DNA of 64,000 nt from Dyadobacter luteus (GCF_003383615.1 NZ_QNUL01000002.1:186001-250000); one strand, 5' to 3'. Positions 27,411-37,326 are shown, counted from the stretch's first letter. Program-made: numbers and translations. Notes: generated from the sequence alone by a model not told the origin.

Positions 27411-30400
27411 TTAAAAATCTGCTCTTAGTCCTATTGAAAGTGTTCTCGGCGGCACATAGACCGCATAGGCGTAGTCGGGATCAAGGCTGGTTTTTGCCGC
27501 CTTCCAGATAACTCCCAGATTATCCCCGTACGCATACAGTTGCAAGCTTCGAAGGGGCAGTTTGCCCAGCTGCCTCCTGGTGAAATCATAGGAGAGCTGA
27601 ACGTCTTTCAGCCGGATATGGTCCGCTTTCTGCACGAGCGCCTGAGAGAAAAGATAAAAATTATCCCGCGCTGTAAGGCCCGTTTGCGGTACTGAAGGGA
27701 CATTTGTCCTGGTTTCATCACCCGGCTTCTGCCAGCGCATGCCATAGTCCCCATGTTGGGAAGCTAGTCCGGAGTTCAGACCATATCGGATCGAATTTCT
27801 TCTGAAATAGTATCCTGCCCTAAAATTCAACATGGCTGAAAGCGAAAAGCCCCTGTAGCTGAACTGATTTCGGACCGAACCGAACAGTGTAGGCCGCGCC
27901 GGCCCGTAGTAGACCAGATCCTCTGGCTTTGTGGTGCTCAAAATGCTGCTGTATGCCTGACTCGGCGCTCCGTTTAGAAAACCGACCGGATTACCTTTCT
28001 CCGGGTCTAGTCCTTCAAAACGGTAGGCATAGACCGCCATAAGGGGCCGGCCTTCCATCGGAAGCGCCCCCGAGGACATGTTATCGCCACCCTGGGTATA
28101 CGCCAGCGAAGTGGCTTTGATGTCATAGTGGCTGACCTGGTCTTTGGCATGGCTTACCAGAAGGTGCGTATCCCACTGAAAGACGCCGGTAATATTCTGG
28201 CTGTTTAATACCAGGTCAAACCCGCTGCCTTTGGTTGCGGCATTGTTTCCCCTAAACGTGCTTACCCCGACCGAAGGCGGGACCTGCGCCGAACCGATCA
28301 GATCGATGCCTTTCTTGGAGAAGTATTCCACGCTGCCCGATAGTCTGCGGTTGATATTGGCAAAATCCACACCCACATTGATCATCCGGATCTTTTCCCA
28401 GCGAAGCTTCGGATTCGGCGGGTTTACGATCTGCGCATACGGAAGCCCGCTTTCAATATCAGTATACCCCGACCGGGCAGTCGTGTAAGCCGAGACGGTT
28501 TTATCGATGTTGCCATTATAGCCCGCGGTTGCCCGGACCCTCAGATACGGCATGGCTTTCCACTGGTAGAATTTCTCCTGGCTGATCTCCCAGCTACTCC
28601 CAACCGAGAAAAGTGGTACCCCTTTCTGGTTGGTGGCCACGCCAAACAGATTGCTTTTATCCAGCCTTCCGCTGGCAGAAAGTGTATAGCGGTTTTTAAA
28701 GCTGTATGCGGCATTGCCATAAAATGAGACAAACCGGTCAAAAGTCTCAGAGAAGCTGTCCATGTTTGGGATTACGCTGTTAAACCCGTTGATATAATTT
28801 GGAAACTGCCGCACGTAATCCACCGGAATGAATGAGGCATAATCATCATTGTAACCATAATGCCGGGTGCTGTTTGCTTTTCGGGCACGGCTCCGGATCT
28901 CTGAGCCCGCAATCGCATCAATACGGTGATGCTGTTTCCAGCTTTTGGCGTAGCTGCCCTGCAGACGGGCACTGTGGCTGAGCGCTGCGGATTCGCCCTG
29001 ATCCAGAATATCACCATAGGGAAGGTTCCGGGTCAGACTGCCATCGGCGTTAACCTGGGTGAACCGGTTGACAAAATCCCGGGCAAAATAGCTTTGCCGG
29101 CTTTGCATGTTGCGGCTCGAATTGTTTTCTACCCCATACTGGTAGAGCCCCTGAAACGTCAGCGCCTGTCCTACCCGGTAGCTCACATCGGCATTCAGCC
29201 GGTAATCGGTCAGTGTGCTTCTGTTATCTGCCAGCTCCAGCTCATCGAGGGGAACATATTCCCATGGAAGAAGCCCCTGCGCCGAAGCCTGCGAAATCAC
29301 CGAGCTTCTCACATCCCGGGGTAGAGCCAGTGGTTTTCCGGCTTCATCCGCCAGCCGGGCATACGGATAGATCAGATTATTGTTGAGCATGAAGCGGTCG
29401 GTGCCATTATTATCCTGGCTGCTGTTCGAGTAGTACAGCCCGGCAGTGATACGCAGTCTGTTTTCCAGAAGCTGAAGCGTGTTATTGACATGAAGAGACG
29501 TTCTCTGATAGGCGTTTCCGACCAGCGGGTTCAGGTTGCGGTCATGACCCAGCGATACCAGTAGCTTCTGGTGCTCGGTTCCTGAGCTCAGACTCAGCGC
29601 ATACTGCTGGTTCACACTTCTGCGGTAGACATACCGGCTAAGATCTCTTCTGAAATCATGCGCCGATAGCGCCGCGATCTGGCTTGTAAGCTCACTGTCT
29701 GAAAGCTGCCCGTCCCTGTTTTTGATCAGCAGTTCGACTACTGGCGAGAGCGCCACCTTGTTTACCGAGGTTTCATCGGCTTTAAAATACCCTGTTTTAA
29801 AAAGGCTAGTTTCAATACCTGCGTATTCCGCACCCGACATCAGCGGCTGGTAGTACAGATCGGGCGACGCCCCCAGTGTTACATTGCTATTAAAGGATAG
29901 CTGCACGGGCTTTTTAAAGGAGCCCTTTTTTGTGGTGATCACAATCACCCCGTTACCGGCCCTGGCTCCCCAGATCGAAGCGGCCGCGGCATCTTTTAAT
30001 ACGGTAATGCTTTCGATATCATTAGGGTTGATCGAATTGATATCGCCTTCGTAAGGAAAATTATCAATCACGATCAGTGGGTCCGCCTGAGCAAATATCG
30101 TGCTTTGCCCCCGTATGCGCAGCGCACTGCTTCTGCCCTTGTTGAAAATCACACCCGGCACGACATCGGAGATCCTCGTCAGCACATCCGGGCTGACCCT
30201 TCTGCTCAAAAGCTTATTGTCAGCAAAAGCAAACGAGCCTGTCGCCCTTTCTGCCGGGATTTGTTGGTAACCCGTTGAGACCACCACCTCGCTAAGCTCG
30301 GAGGGGTTGGGCTCCAAAGCGATCGTCAGCGGGCCACTACGTGAGGCTTTTACCTGCCGGGTCAGATAGCCGATATAGGAGATAACCAGGGTAGCAGCGG

Positions 30401-30599
30401 TATCGGGCACCGTCAGTGAAAATTTACCATTTTCATCACAGACCGTTCCAGACTGTTTATCTTTCACACTGACCACAGCGCCGGCAAGCGGCTGCTCATC
30501 GGATGCCGAAAGCACGGTGCCTTCCATCCTTTTTTGTGCGAAAACATAACCAGTCAGGACCGAAAGCAGTATAGAGAGTAGTATCGTTTTTTTCATCAC
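27411..30599 (-). CDS. SusC/RagA-type TonB-linked outer-membrane transporter
   Basis: A 1062-residue protein: signal peptide (1-22), a carboxypeptidase-regulatory-like domain ('MEGTVLSASDEQPLAGAVVSVKDK', about 25-110), a plug with the SusC hallmark 'IRGQSTIFAQADPLIVIDNFPYEGDINSINPNDIESITVLKDAAAASIWG', and a 22-strand-like barrel ending in 'LSIGLRADF'. It imports substrate with energy from TonB-ExbBD. Start is MMKKT or the next Met. It sits between a TlpA-like gene (8 bases upstream) and susD. No sugar-degrading enzyme is in the operon, so a non-glycan substrate is likely. Confidence 0.95.
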   Translation of the reverse strand: MMKKTILLSILLSVLTGYVFAQKRMEGTVLSASDEQPLAGAVVSVKDKQSGTVCDENGKFSLTVPDTAATLVISYIGYLTRQVKASRSGPLTIALEPNPSELSEVVVSTGYQQIPAERATGSFAFADNKLLSRRVSPDVLTRISDVVPGVIFNKGRSSALRIRGQSTIFAQADPLIVIDNFPYEGDINSINPNDIESITVLKDAAAASIWGARAGNGVIVITTKKGSFKKPVQLSFNSNVTLGASPDLYYQPLMSGAEYAGIETSLFKTGYFKADETSVNKVALSPVVELLIKNRDGQLSDSELTSQIAALSAHDFRRDLSRYVYRRSVNQQYALSLSSGTEHQKLLVSLGHDRNLNPLVGNAYQRTSLHVNNTLQLLENRLRITAGLYYSNSSQDNNGTDRFMLNNNLIYPYARLADEAGKPLALPRDVRSSVISQASAQGLLPWEYVPLDELELADNRSTLTDYRLNADVSYRVGQALTFQGLYQYGVENNSSRNMQSRQSYFARDFVNRFTQVNADGSLTRNLPYGDILDQGESAALSHSARLQGSYAKSWKQHHRIDAIAGSEIRSRARKANSTRHYGYNDDYASFIPVDYVRQFPNYINGFNSVIPNMDSFSETFDRFVSFYGNAAYSFKNRYTLSASGRLDKSNLFGVATNQKGVPLFSVGSSWEISQEKFYQWKAMPYLRVRATAGYNGNIDKTVSAYTTARSGYTDIESGLPYAQIVNPPNPKLRWEKIRMINVGVDFANINRRLSGSVEYFSKKGIDLIGSAQVPPSVGVSTFRGNNAATKGSGFDLVLNSQNITGVFQWDTHLLVSHAKDQVSHYDIKATSLAYTQGGDNMSSGALPMEGRPLMAVYAYRFEGLDPEKGNPVGFLNGAPSQAYSSILSTTKPEDLVYYGPARPTLFGSVRNQFSYRGFSLSAMLNFRAGYYFRRNSIRYGLNSGLASQHGDYGMRWQKPGDETRTNVPSVPQTGLTARDNFYLFSQALVQKADHIRLKDVQLSYDFTRRQLGKLPLRSLQLYAYGDNLGVIWKAAKTSLDPDYAYAVYVPPRTLSIGLRADF

Positions 30600-30607
30600 C
30601 GTCCAGG

Positions 30608-31948
30608 TTAAAGATTATCCGAAATCACCAGCATATCAATTTCACGTACCTTCTCATTCAGCGTCAGCCCGTAAGGTTTTAAGGCCCTGTTCAGATCTGC
30701 TATATCCGAAAGGTCTGCATCCAGTATCAGGTCCACAGGATCTGTATAGCCCGTTCCGTCCACGACCGGATAAGGAGAATCCTGCATTGAGATCACATTG
30801 AGCTGCGAGATCAGAAACAGCAATTTTTTATTTTGGAGTGTGAACTGACCGTACTCAGTGGCCATCAGCGGCCTGCCGCCTTTGGAGCGGATGTGGTCAA
30901 CCGAATCCGTTCTTGTCAGTACCAGACAAGTACGGCTCCGCCTTTGCATGCTGGCTTTGTATCGGCTAAAAAGCCGGGCAAAATCCTGCTGCATAATCGT
31001 GTAAGCCTCTTTACCAACTGCTGCCGGCACTTTTACCTCGTAACAAAAGGCGTTACCCTGTTTTTTCCAGTCGGTGTATTTTTGCCCGGTCAGATCCGAG
31101 CGTAGACGGCCCGGATCGTTTACTTCCAGAATCATCCGGTTTTTGCCCAGGTATCCATTGCCCCCATAGGCCACACGGAACATCGAGGAAAGCGGCGTGT
31201 TGCGTAGCACGATCCGAAGCTCGGTGCTGTCTTTTATAATAGAGTATCCAGCGCTCAGAAGACCTTCGGTGTAATTTGCCAGTACCGAGTGGTAAATTAA
31301 TTCTTTACCATCGCCACCATTGCCGCCCACCAGAAACGGCTTTTTTACATCGTAGGCAATGCCTTTTTCGTCTTTTTTCTGCCGGATATCACCCGCTTTC
31401 CCTTCCAGCACTTTCCTGATAGTAGAAGCATTCATTTCTTCCATGCCTGTGAAGGTCAGCACAACACCTTCACTGCTGATCCAGACATAATGCGGCACGT
31501 ACCTATGTGGAAACAGCTCGTGAAGCACGCTGTCTGCAATTACTTGCGGTAAGACTATACGTCTTGTGGTTTTCGCCTGGTATTTGCTGAGAAAAGTTTG
31601 GACAGCCTTTGCATCCTGATAGGCCACCGGAAGAATCTGTATTTTATCATCAAACTGCTTTTGAAGCGAATCCAGACGCGGAAGCATCGACACGCATGCA
31701 CCACACCAGGTAGCCCAGAAGTCGATAATCAGCAGCTTCCCCTTAAAATCAGAAAGTTTGACCGTCGGTGTTTTGTAGTTCAGAACGTTACTGACTGTTA
31801 TATCCGGCAGGGTATCACCGATAGCGAGCTGCCGGACAGCGCCTGTCTGCGCTTTCACGGGCCGCCAGCACAGCATCAGGATAAATGAGAGTAAAAGATA
31901 GAAAAGATAAGGCAATAGCTTACCTGGTGAGCAAAAACGTGAGTTCAT
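30608..31948 (-). CDS. TlpA-like thiol-disulfide reductase with extra C-terminal domain
   Basis: A 446-residue exported protein: membrane-spanning or signal segment (about 11-34), then a thioredoxin-fold AhpC/TlpA domain (about 40-180) with the active site 'FWATWCGACVSMLP' (Cys82, Cys85) and a conserved cis-proline region ('RYVPHYVWI'). The extra 240 residues contain 'GTGYTDPVDLILDADLSDIADLNRALKPYGLTL', which resembles the end of DUF3738-type proteins. It is the first gene of the SusC/SusD operon. Its partner may be the MauE-like protein encoded on the other strand. Role in redox handling of an imported compound is inference. Confidence 0.85.
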   Translation of the reverse strand: MNSRFCSPGKLLPYLFYLLLSFILMLCWRPVKAQTGAVRQLAIGDTLPDITVSNVLNYKTPTVKLSDFKGKLLIIDFWATWCGACVSMLPRLDSLQKQFDDKIQILPVAYQDAKAVQTFLSKYQAKTTRRIVLPQVIADSVLHELFPHRYVPHYVWISSEGVVLTFTGMEEMNASTIRKVLEGKAGDIRQKKDEKGIAYDVKKPFLVGGNGGDGKELIYHSVLANYTEGLLSAGYSIIKDSTELRIVLRNTPLSSMFRVAYGGNGYLGKNRMILEVNDPGRLRSDLTGQKYTDWKKQGNAFCYEVKVPAAVGKEAYTIMQQDFARLFSRYKASMQRRSRTCLVLTRTDSVDHIRSKGGRPLMATEYGQFTLQNKKLLFLISQLNVISMQDSPYPVVDGTGYTDPVDLILDADLSDIADLNRALKPYGLTLNEKVREIDMLVISDNL

Positions 31949-32239
31949 TGCAAAAAAGATTGGAGTGAAAATAATGTAATTACACCCTGCAAACCCATCA
32001 GGATTGCAGAGGAAATCGCATACGGATCCCGTGATCCAATATTCAGCTATTGGATCAATCAGATTCGAAAATGCAGGATGAGCCGAGCCTACTGAGGCTT
32101 ACGGATGATCAATTTAAAGACAAGACGATTACTCATACGCGTAACAATGGTTTGGCTCCGGAGGAGAGCATGAAACATTATGTAATTGTTACTGGAGTCT
32201 TTTGGTGGAGAACGCAATAAATGTGGGACTGCCAACCGT
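31949..32239. other. Upstream region of the TlpA-SusC-SusD operon
   Basis: No gene recognised. It contains the operon's promoter and the left flank of an inverted-repeat element. Confidence 0.35.
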
Positions 32240-32383
32240 GGTTACATTTGGTTTCTGACGCCTTAAGTTAGCACGGATTTACAGCAAGCCCCACATCTAC
32301 TCTAGCAGCAAATATAGCACACTAGCTTAGAAATTGTGGGTATTGGCTTGCTGCCTTGCGCTAACGGCGTCAGAAATGTAACC
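32240..32383. repeat. 144-bp element with long imperfect terminal inverted repeats (MITE-like)
   Basis: The left end begins ggttacat, followed by ttctgacgcc, then gttagc and cagcaagcc. The right end carries the reverse complement of the same blocks in mirrored order (ggcttgctg, gctaac, ggcgtcagaa, atgtaacc). The arms are about 50 bases with a few indels; the centre is AT-rich and non-coding. It stands at the left edge of the AT-rich island. It could be a miniature transposable element or a long intergenic hairpin. Confidence 0.6.
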
Positions 32384-32476
32384 GCAAGACCTCTCAATAC
32401 CTTATAGTATATTTAAGAATATCAGGTGGTAAAGATAGTAAGTTGTCCTTCAATATAAAAATATTGAATAAATTTT

Positions 32477-33085
32477 ATGACAACTTTTTGTGTGCATTTG
32501 TGCATGCAAAGAAGCGATAAACTGCTATACAGTGCTCAAATAGCAGACCGTATTAGGTTGATAATGGAAATTCTGGGATTAGAATTAAGCGGATTCTCCG
32601 AGTTTACTCAGATATCCGAAAGCCATTTGTACGCAATTTTAAATGGTAAGAGGAAATTAACAAGAAACATTGCGGAGAAAATTGGAGAGAAGTTGGATTT
32701 TGATGGATGGAAAATACAACAACTTGACCACAAGATACCTATGAGTATCCGAAGAGCAACAGAATTATCAAGGTTCTATATAGAGAATAAAGATGTACTG
32801 GAATTTTTTGTTAATACGAAAGATGAAAGGAAAGCTTCACATTTTATCGAATTCGGTTTGATAAAGGCCAAGGTGTTTGACGAACCTAAGTATATTTGGG
32901 AGATTCGTCAGATATGTAGTGAAGCTAAAAGGAACTATAAAAGTAAGGACTTAAGTCAGCTTTTGCTGTATCTGACCGAGAAGGGAAAGCTAAAAAAAGA
33001 AAAGAGGCCTTTAAAAAGAAGAGACGGAACCTTTACTGAGAATCGCTTGGTATACGTGTTTTTTAAACCTGATTTCAAAGCTTAA
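32477..33085 (+). CDS. XRE-type helix-turn-helix regulator
   Basis: A 202-residue protein. Residues about 19-70 form a Cro/CI-type HTH ('ADRIRLIMEILGLELSGFSEFTQISESHLYAILNGKRKLTRNIAEKIGEKL'). The remainder is helical and charged, without a recognised domain. It is the first gene of the AT-rich island, in the same direction as the ATPase-methyltransferase operon but separated from it by 560 bases. It is a plausible controller of that operon. The start at 32477 is kept; an internal Met ten codons in (MQRSDKLL) is possible. Confidence 0.8.
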   Translation: MTTFCVHLCMQRSDKLLYSAQIADRIRLIMEILGLELSGFSEFTQISESHLYAILNGKRKLTRNIAEKIGEKLDFDGWKIQQLDHKIPMSIRRATELSRFYIENKDVLEFFVNTKDERKASHFIEFGLIKAKVFDEPKYIWEIRQICSEAKRNYKSKDLSQLLLYLTEKGKLKKEKRPLKRRDGTFTENRLVYVFFKPDFKA

Positions 33086-33644
33086 ACTTGTTGTCGTACG
33101 TGGGAGTTTAACCCGGTGTTATATCTAACTAATCCTAGAAATATCTGATTTTATTGATACTTCTAGCCAAATATTTTAGTCTAAATTCGAAACGAGTTAA
33201 AACATGGAGCCTACACCCCTCCAAGATTTTGTAGTTCACACCTCAATAAAATATGGTTAGCGTTACTGAACGCACTCTGTATTGAAGTCAGTACTCATAT
33301 CAAGAAAATTCTCTGCCTTAAGGAAACCTAAGCGTTACCCAGGAATAAGAGACCAATGCACGGCTCATTCTCTTTTGGGAATCAAATGTCAAAACAGATA
33401 CTGCATATAGTGATACTGTTGTCATAATGAAGATTTTATCATTTGAATATGAATTGAAGTCCTGCGAATACTGTGGACAAATACCATTGTGCAATTTCTG
33501 AAATGTACAATAGCTCCTTTACTGCCGGAGTCGTATGTAGCTACGTACCATTAAATAAAAATATTTTGTTCATTTTATAAAATATTGTACAATTACATCT
33601 GTGCCTCACAGTGGGGTGTAAGTGAATATAGATACCGATAAAAT
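33086..33644. other. Gap upstream of the ATPase-methyltransferase operon
   Basis: About 560 AT-rich bases without a recognised gene. It presumably carries the operon promoter and control sites. Confidence 0.35.
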
Positions 33645-35003
33645 ATGAGTAACGGAAAGCAAGAGAATATCGACCCAGCAACGATTGAAGCCCACCCTAC
33701 CAAGGAGTTTTTCATAACGATGTTAACCAGAGACCTTTCATTAAAAGATGCCATTGGAGATTTGGTTGACAACTGTGTGGATGGAGCGAGAGCGCTCTCT
33801 CCGGATAACTATTCGGGGTTCGAAATTTTCATCGACTACGACGACACCAAATTTAAAATCAGAGACAACTGCGGAGGTATCGATATAAACACAGCTCGTA
33901 ATTATGCATTTAGATTTGGGAGACCAACAGGGTTTACAGGCGTAAAAGGATCGGTTGGACAATTTGGCATAGGCATGAAAAGATCTTTATTCAAAATAGG
34001 AAAGGAATTTTCTATAATATCTAATGCTGAAGAATCATCTTTCAAGTTGGATGTTGATGTGGAAGAATGGCAAAAAACTAGCGAGTGGGAGTTTAAGTTA
34101 AAGGATTATACCGAGAATAAAAAAAACCTTCAAGCACGAGGAACTGAGATAACAATCCAAAAGCTTAATAAAGATGTAAAGTCAGACTTCAACAATTCGC
34201 TTTTTCTTACAAGTTTAAAAGCAGATTTAGAATTGGAAAATACTTATCCGTTGAGCAAGGGATTGACTATTAAAATTAACAACATCCCTTTAAAAAAACG
34301 AACTCTTGAGTTTTCTTACTCTGAAGTCATCAAACCAGCCTTTGAGGAGTATAAGCATGGTTTGGTAAGTGTGAAAATTGTAGCCGGTGTTGGGGAAGAA
34401 TTACTGGAAGACGGTGGTTGGTATCTATTTTGCAATGGCAGGTTAGTCTTGGGGCCAGAACAAACCCATATAACTGGATGGACTGGAGGGCGAGGCACAT
34501 CGGATGGAGGGCCTAAATACCATGGGCAATATATGAGATTTAGAGGATACGTATTTTTTGAAGCTGATGACGCATCACTCCTGCCATGGAATACTACTAA
34601 AAATGGAGTCGACTATGACTCGGCTGTCTTCAAACAGGCGCGGCAAAAAATGATCAACATAATGAAGCCAGTTATTACCTTCTTGAATAAGATGAAAGAA
34701 GAGCGAGAGGGGGATACTTCCGAGAAAGATATGTTTTTGAAAAAGCAAATGGAAGGAACTCAGCGTGTCAATGTTGCAACCATATTAGATAGTCAGGCAA
34801 ACTTAGCAAAATATACCACAAAAATTTTCCAATCTCCATCCCCCCCTTTAAGGCCCGTACCGAAACCTACTGACGTAACGATCAGTTATAAAATCCCGAA
34901 AGTTGATGCTGATAGAGGCAAAAGACATTTGAACACAACAAGTAATAAAGCCCTTGGAGAGTTCTCGTTCAAATATTTCATGGAAATGGAGGTTGACAAT
35001 TAA
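33645..35003 (+). CDS. MORC/MutL-like GHKL ATPase
   Basis: A 452-residue soluble protein with a GHKL ATP-binding domain. The N box is 'DAIGDLVDNCVDGARAL' (Asn43), the G1 box 'IRDNCGGID' (74-80), and the G2 lid 'GQFGIGMKRSLFKIG' (105-119). A second alpha/beta domain follows, with 'GWYLFCNGRLVLG' and 'LPWNTTKNGVDYDS', typical of MORC-type HATPase_c_3 proteins rather than sensor kinases. Such ATPases clamp DNA and are known in comparative genomics as partners of restriction-modification genes. The next gene starts 1 base after its stop, so the pair is translationally coupled, with the cytosine methyltransferase third. A role in DNA surveillance is inferred. Confidence 0.85.
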   Translation: MSNGKQENIDPATIEAHPTKEFFITMLTRDLSLKDAIGDLVDNCVDGARALSPDNYSGFEIFIDYDDTKFKIRDNCGGIDINTARNYAFRFGRPTGFTGVKGSVGQFGIGMKRSLFKIGKEFSIISNAEESSFKLDVDVEEWQKTSEWEFKLKDYTENKKNLQARGTEITIQKLNKDVKSDFNNSLFLTSLKADLELENTYPLSKGLTIKINNIPLKKRTLEFSYSEVIKPAFEEYKHGLVSVKIVAGVGEELLEDGGWYLFCNGRLVLGPEQTHITGWTGGRGTSDGGPKYHGQYMRFRGYVFFEADDASLLPWNTTKNGVDYDSAVFKQARQKMINIMKPVITFLNKMKEEREGDTSEKDMFLKKQMEGTQRVNVATILDSQANLAKYTTKIFQSPSPPLRPVPKPTDVTISYKIPKVDADRGKRHLNTTSNKALGEFSFKYFMEMEVDN

Positions 35004-35004
35004 T

Positions 35005-36042
35005 ATGAGCTTCAGGAAAATAAACTATAAACTAAGGCCTGCCAAAACGGTGGAGAGAAAAATGATTACTGAATCATTTAGAAAATTAAGTGCGTTTAAT
35101 CACATCTCAGACTACCAATACATTGGATTTGGATCCATATACTTTGTTGATTTCGTTTTATTTCACAAGCATTTGGGAATAAAAAAAATGATTAGCATAG
35201 AAAAAGATGCCAACGCACAATCAAGGGTGGAGTTCAATAAGCCCTTTTCATGTATTGACATGCACTTCGACACATCAAGTAACGTATTACCAAAACTGGA
35301 GTTAGATAGACCGTCAATTATCTGGCTGGATTATGATGGCAAACTTTCCACAGATTGCTTGTCTGATCTTAGCACTACTTGTTCAAACCTGGCTCCTGGA
35401 AGTGTCCTAATGGCAACTCTGAATGTCCAAGCAGAAAGCATTATAAATATAGCCAAAGATGAGAAACAGGAAGAGGGTGATGATGACGAAATCTATGTGA
35501 GTGTTGGAAAGGAGGAGATATTCGAACATAGGCTAAAAATTTTAGAAGAACAAATAAGTAGGTATAAGATACCTGCGGATATTGAGGCTAAAGACTTGAC
35601 TCCCAATGGTCTTCCAAAGTTGATAGCTAGGATATTAGAGAACGAAATATCATCCGCGCTTGATACGAGAAATTTGGGATTAGACGATACTGAATATCTT
35701 TATTTTAAGCAGCTATACAACATCAAGTATGAAGATGGGGCGGCTATGCTGACATTTGGTGGAATAATAGTATCAGCGGATCAACTTGATACTTTTGATA
35801 GTGCCAACTTTTTCGAACTTCCGTATTGTACTCCTGAAAAAGACGCATTCCACATAAAAATACCGAATCTTACGACAAAGGAGGTTGTGCTACTTGACTC
35901 TCAAATTCATGAAGCGTATGACTTCAAAGATCTATCGTTGAAGGCAATACCAAAACCTTTAAAGTTCATTAATTCATCCGAAATTAAAAGCTATGCTGAG
36001 ATATATAGGTTTTACCCTACCTTTACTGAATCAATTTGGTAG
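35005..36042 (+). CDS. Unclassified methyltransferase-like protein
   Basis: A 345-residue protein. The region 'RPAKTVERKMITESFRKL...YQYIGFGSIYFVDFVLFHKHLGIKKMISIEKD' (11-68) has the look of a Rossmann-type SAM-binding start: a glycine-containing strand-loop, then an acidic 'SIEKD' strand end. 'IIWLDYDGKLS' (105-115) sits where a catalytic motif would be. I know this layout from proteins loosely labelled O-methyltransferase-like and found beside MORC ATPases and DNA methyltransferases; no activity is established to my knowledge. The ATG at 35005 follows the ATPase stop by one base; an earlier start would overlap it in a different frame. A nuclease role cannot be excluded. Confidence 0.6.
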   Translation: MSFRKINYKLRPAKTVERKMITESFRKLSAFNHISDYQYIGFGSIYFVDFVLFHKHLGIKKMISIEKDANAQSRVEFNKPFSCIDMHFDTSSNVLPKLELDRPSIIWLDYDGKLSTDCLSDLSTTCSNLAPGSVLMATLNVQAESIINIAKDEKQEEGDDDEIYVSVGKEEIFEHRLKILEEQISRYKIPADIEAKDLTPNGLPKLIARILENEISSALDTRNLGLDDTEYLYFKQLYNIKYEDGAAMLTFGGIIVSADQLDTFDSANFFELPYCTPEKDAFHIKIPNLTTKEVVLLDSQIHEAYDFKDLSLKAIPKPLKFINSSEIKSYAEIYRFYPTFTESIW

Positions 36043-36069
36043 AAGACACTAATACAGTATTTAGAAGTA

Positions 36070-37326
36070 ATGGCAAACCCGGAATGGACAGTCTTTGACT
36101 TATTCGCTGGAGCTGGCGGATTTGGATTGGGATTTGAGATGGCAGGTATAGAGCTTAGGTTATCTTTGGAGAAGGATGCATGGGCGGTTGAAACTCTGAA
36201 AGCTAACCAATTAAACGATCGTCACAAGATTATTCAAAAAGATATTAGGTTTTTAAACTGCACCGATAGTATTTTAGAAGCTGCAGACGGTATCAAACCC
36301 AATATTATTATCGGAGGGCCGCCTTGTCAGGGATTCAGTCAAGCTGGCCCCCCTAAAGATCCTGCAGATCCCAGAAATACATTATTTGTAAACTACGCGA
36401 GATGGGTTGAGGTTTTACGACCACAAGTTTTTGTAATGGAAAACGTATCGGGAATGCTAACGCGTAAGAATGAATCAGGTGTCCCAGTCATAGATATAAT
36501 AAGGGGGAAGTTTCAGGAACTTGGTTACTTAATTGAAATCTGGAAACTAAATGCATTAAACTATGGTGTACCACAATCAAGAGAGAGAGTATTTATAGTT
36601 GGAAATATTTACAACAAAGAAATTGGAAGTCCGCTTGCTACACATGGAACGCCTGCAATGCAAAAAAAACTACAAACAATTTTGTTAACACCTTTGACAG
36701 TTGGTGAAGCAATCAGCGATTTGCCAAGGATATTAGCGGGTGAAGGCAGTGAGCAGATGAATTATACTCAACCGCCCTTGTCAGACTTTCAAGCATGGGC
36801 AAGAGGCAATTCTCAGTTTGTAAATAATCACGTTTCAATGATTCACACAAAACGCATCGTCGAGCGTTATAAATATTTGCAATCGGGTGAAGTTTTCGAA
36901 GATCTGCCAGAAAACTTACAGGTAAGGAAACGGAGTGGAAATGGGGAGATATCCAGTTCAAAATATCATTCGAATTACCGTCATTTGAAGGCCGAGCAGA
37001 TATCCTTTACAATTCCAGCGTCATTTTATTCCACCTTCATTCATCCTACGATTCCAAGAAACATAACGTCAAGGGAGGCAGCGAGACTGCAATCCTTCCC
37101 TGATCATTACATATTTAAGGGGAAGCGAACACAAATATCCGCGAAGCTCCTAAAGCGACTTGGAAAAGAATCACAAAACAATTTATCCCAATACAATCAG
37201 ATAGGCAATGCCGTCCCCCCTCTGCTATCTTTTCACATTGCAAAAAGGATAGACGATTTTCTTAAATCAGAAAAGGCCGGTGATTTGAGTAAAGTTATTT
37301 ATGATATTGAATATGTAACTAACTGA
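36070..37326 (+). CDS. C5-cytosine DNA methyltransferase (Dcm type)
   Basis: A 418-residue enzyme with all main m5C motifs in order: I 'FDLFAGAGGFGLGF' (9-22), IV 'GGPPCQGFS' with catalytic Cys86, VI 'ENV' (124-126), VIII 'QSRERVFIVG' (169-178), a target-recognition region of about 150 residues, and X 'QIGNAVPPLL' (377-386). It transfers a methyl group from SAM to C5 of cytosine in a specific site. It follows the methyltransferase-like gene by 27 bases and completes a three-gene operon. No restriction endonuclease of a known fold is adjacent. Target site unknown. Confidence 0.95.
   Translation: MANPEWTVFDLFAGAGGFGLGFEMAGIELRLSLEKDAWAVETLKANQLNDRHKIIQKDIRFLNCTDSILEAADGIKPNIIIGGPPCQGFSQAGPPKDPADPRNTLFVNYARWVEVLRPQVFVMENVSGMLTRKNESGVPVIDIIRGKFQELGYLIEIWKLNALNYGVPQSRERVFIVGNIYNKEIGSPLATHGTPAMQKKLQTILLTPLTVGEAISDLPRILAGEGSEQMNYTQPPLSDFQAWARGNSQFVNNHVSMIHTKRIVERYKYLQSGEVFEDLPENLQVRKRSGNGEISSSKYHSNYRHLKAEQISFTIPASFYSTFIHPTIPRNITSREAARLQSFPDHYIFKGKRTQISAKLLKRLGKESQNNLSQYNQIGNAVPPLLSFHIAKRIDDFLKSEKAGDLSKVIYDIEYVTN

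Noticed and set aside
32240..32383. Integron attC-like site
   Set aside because: The GTT/AAC core orientation is inside-out relative to attC and no integrase is present.
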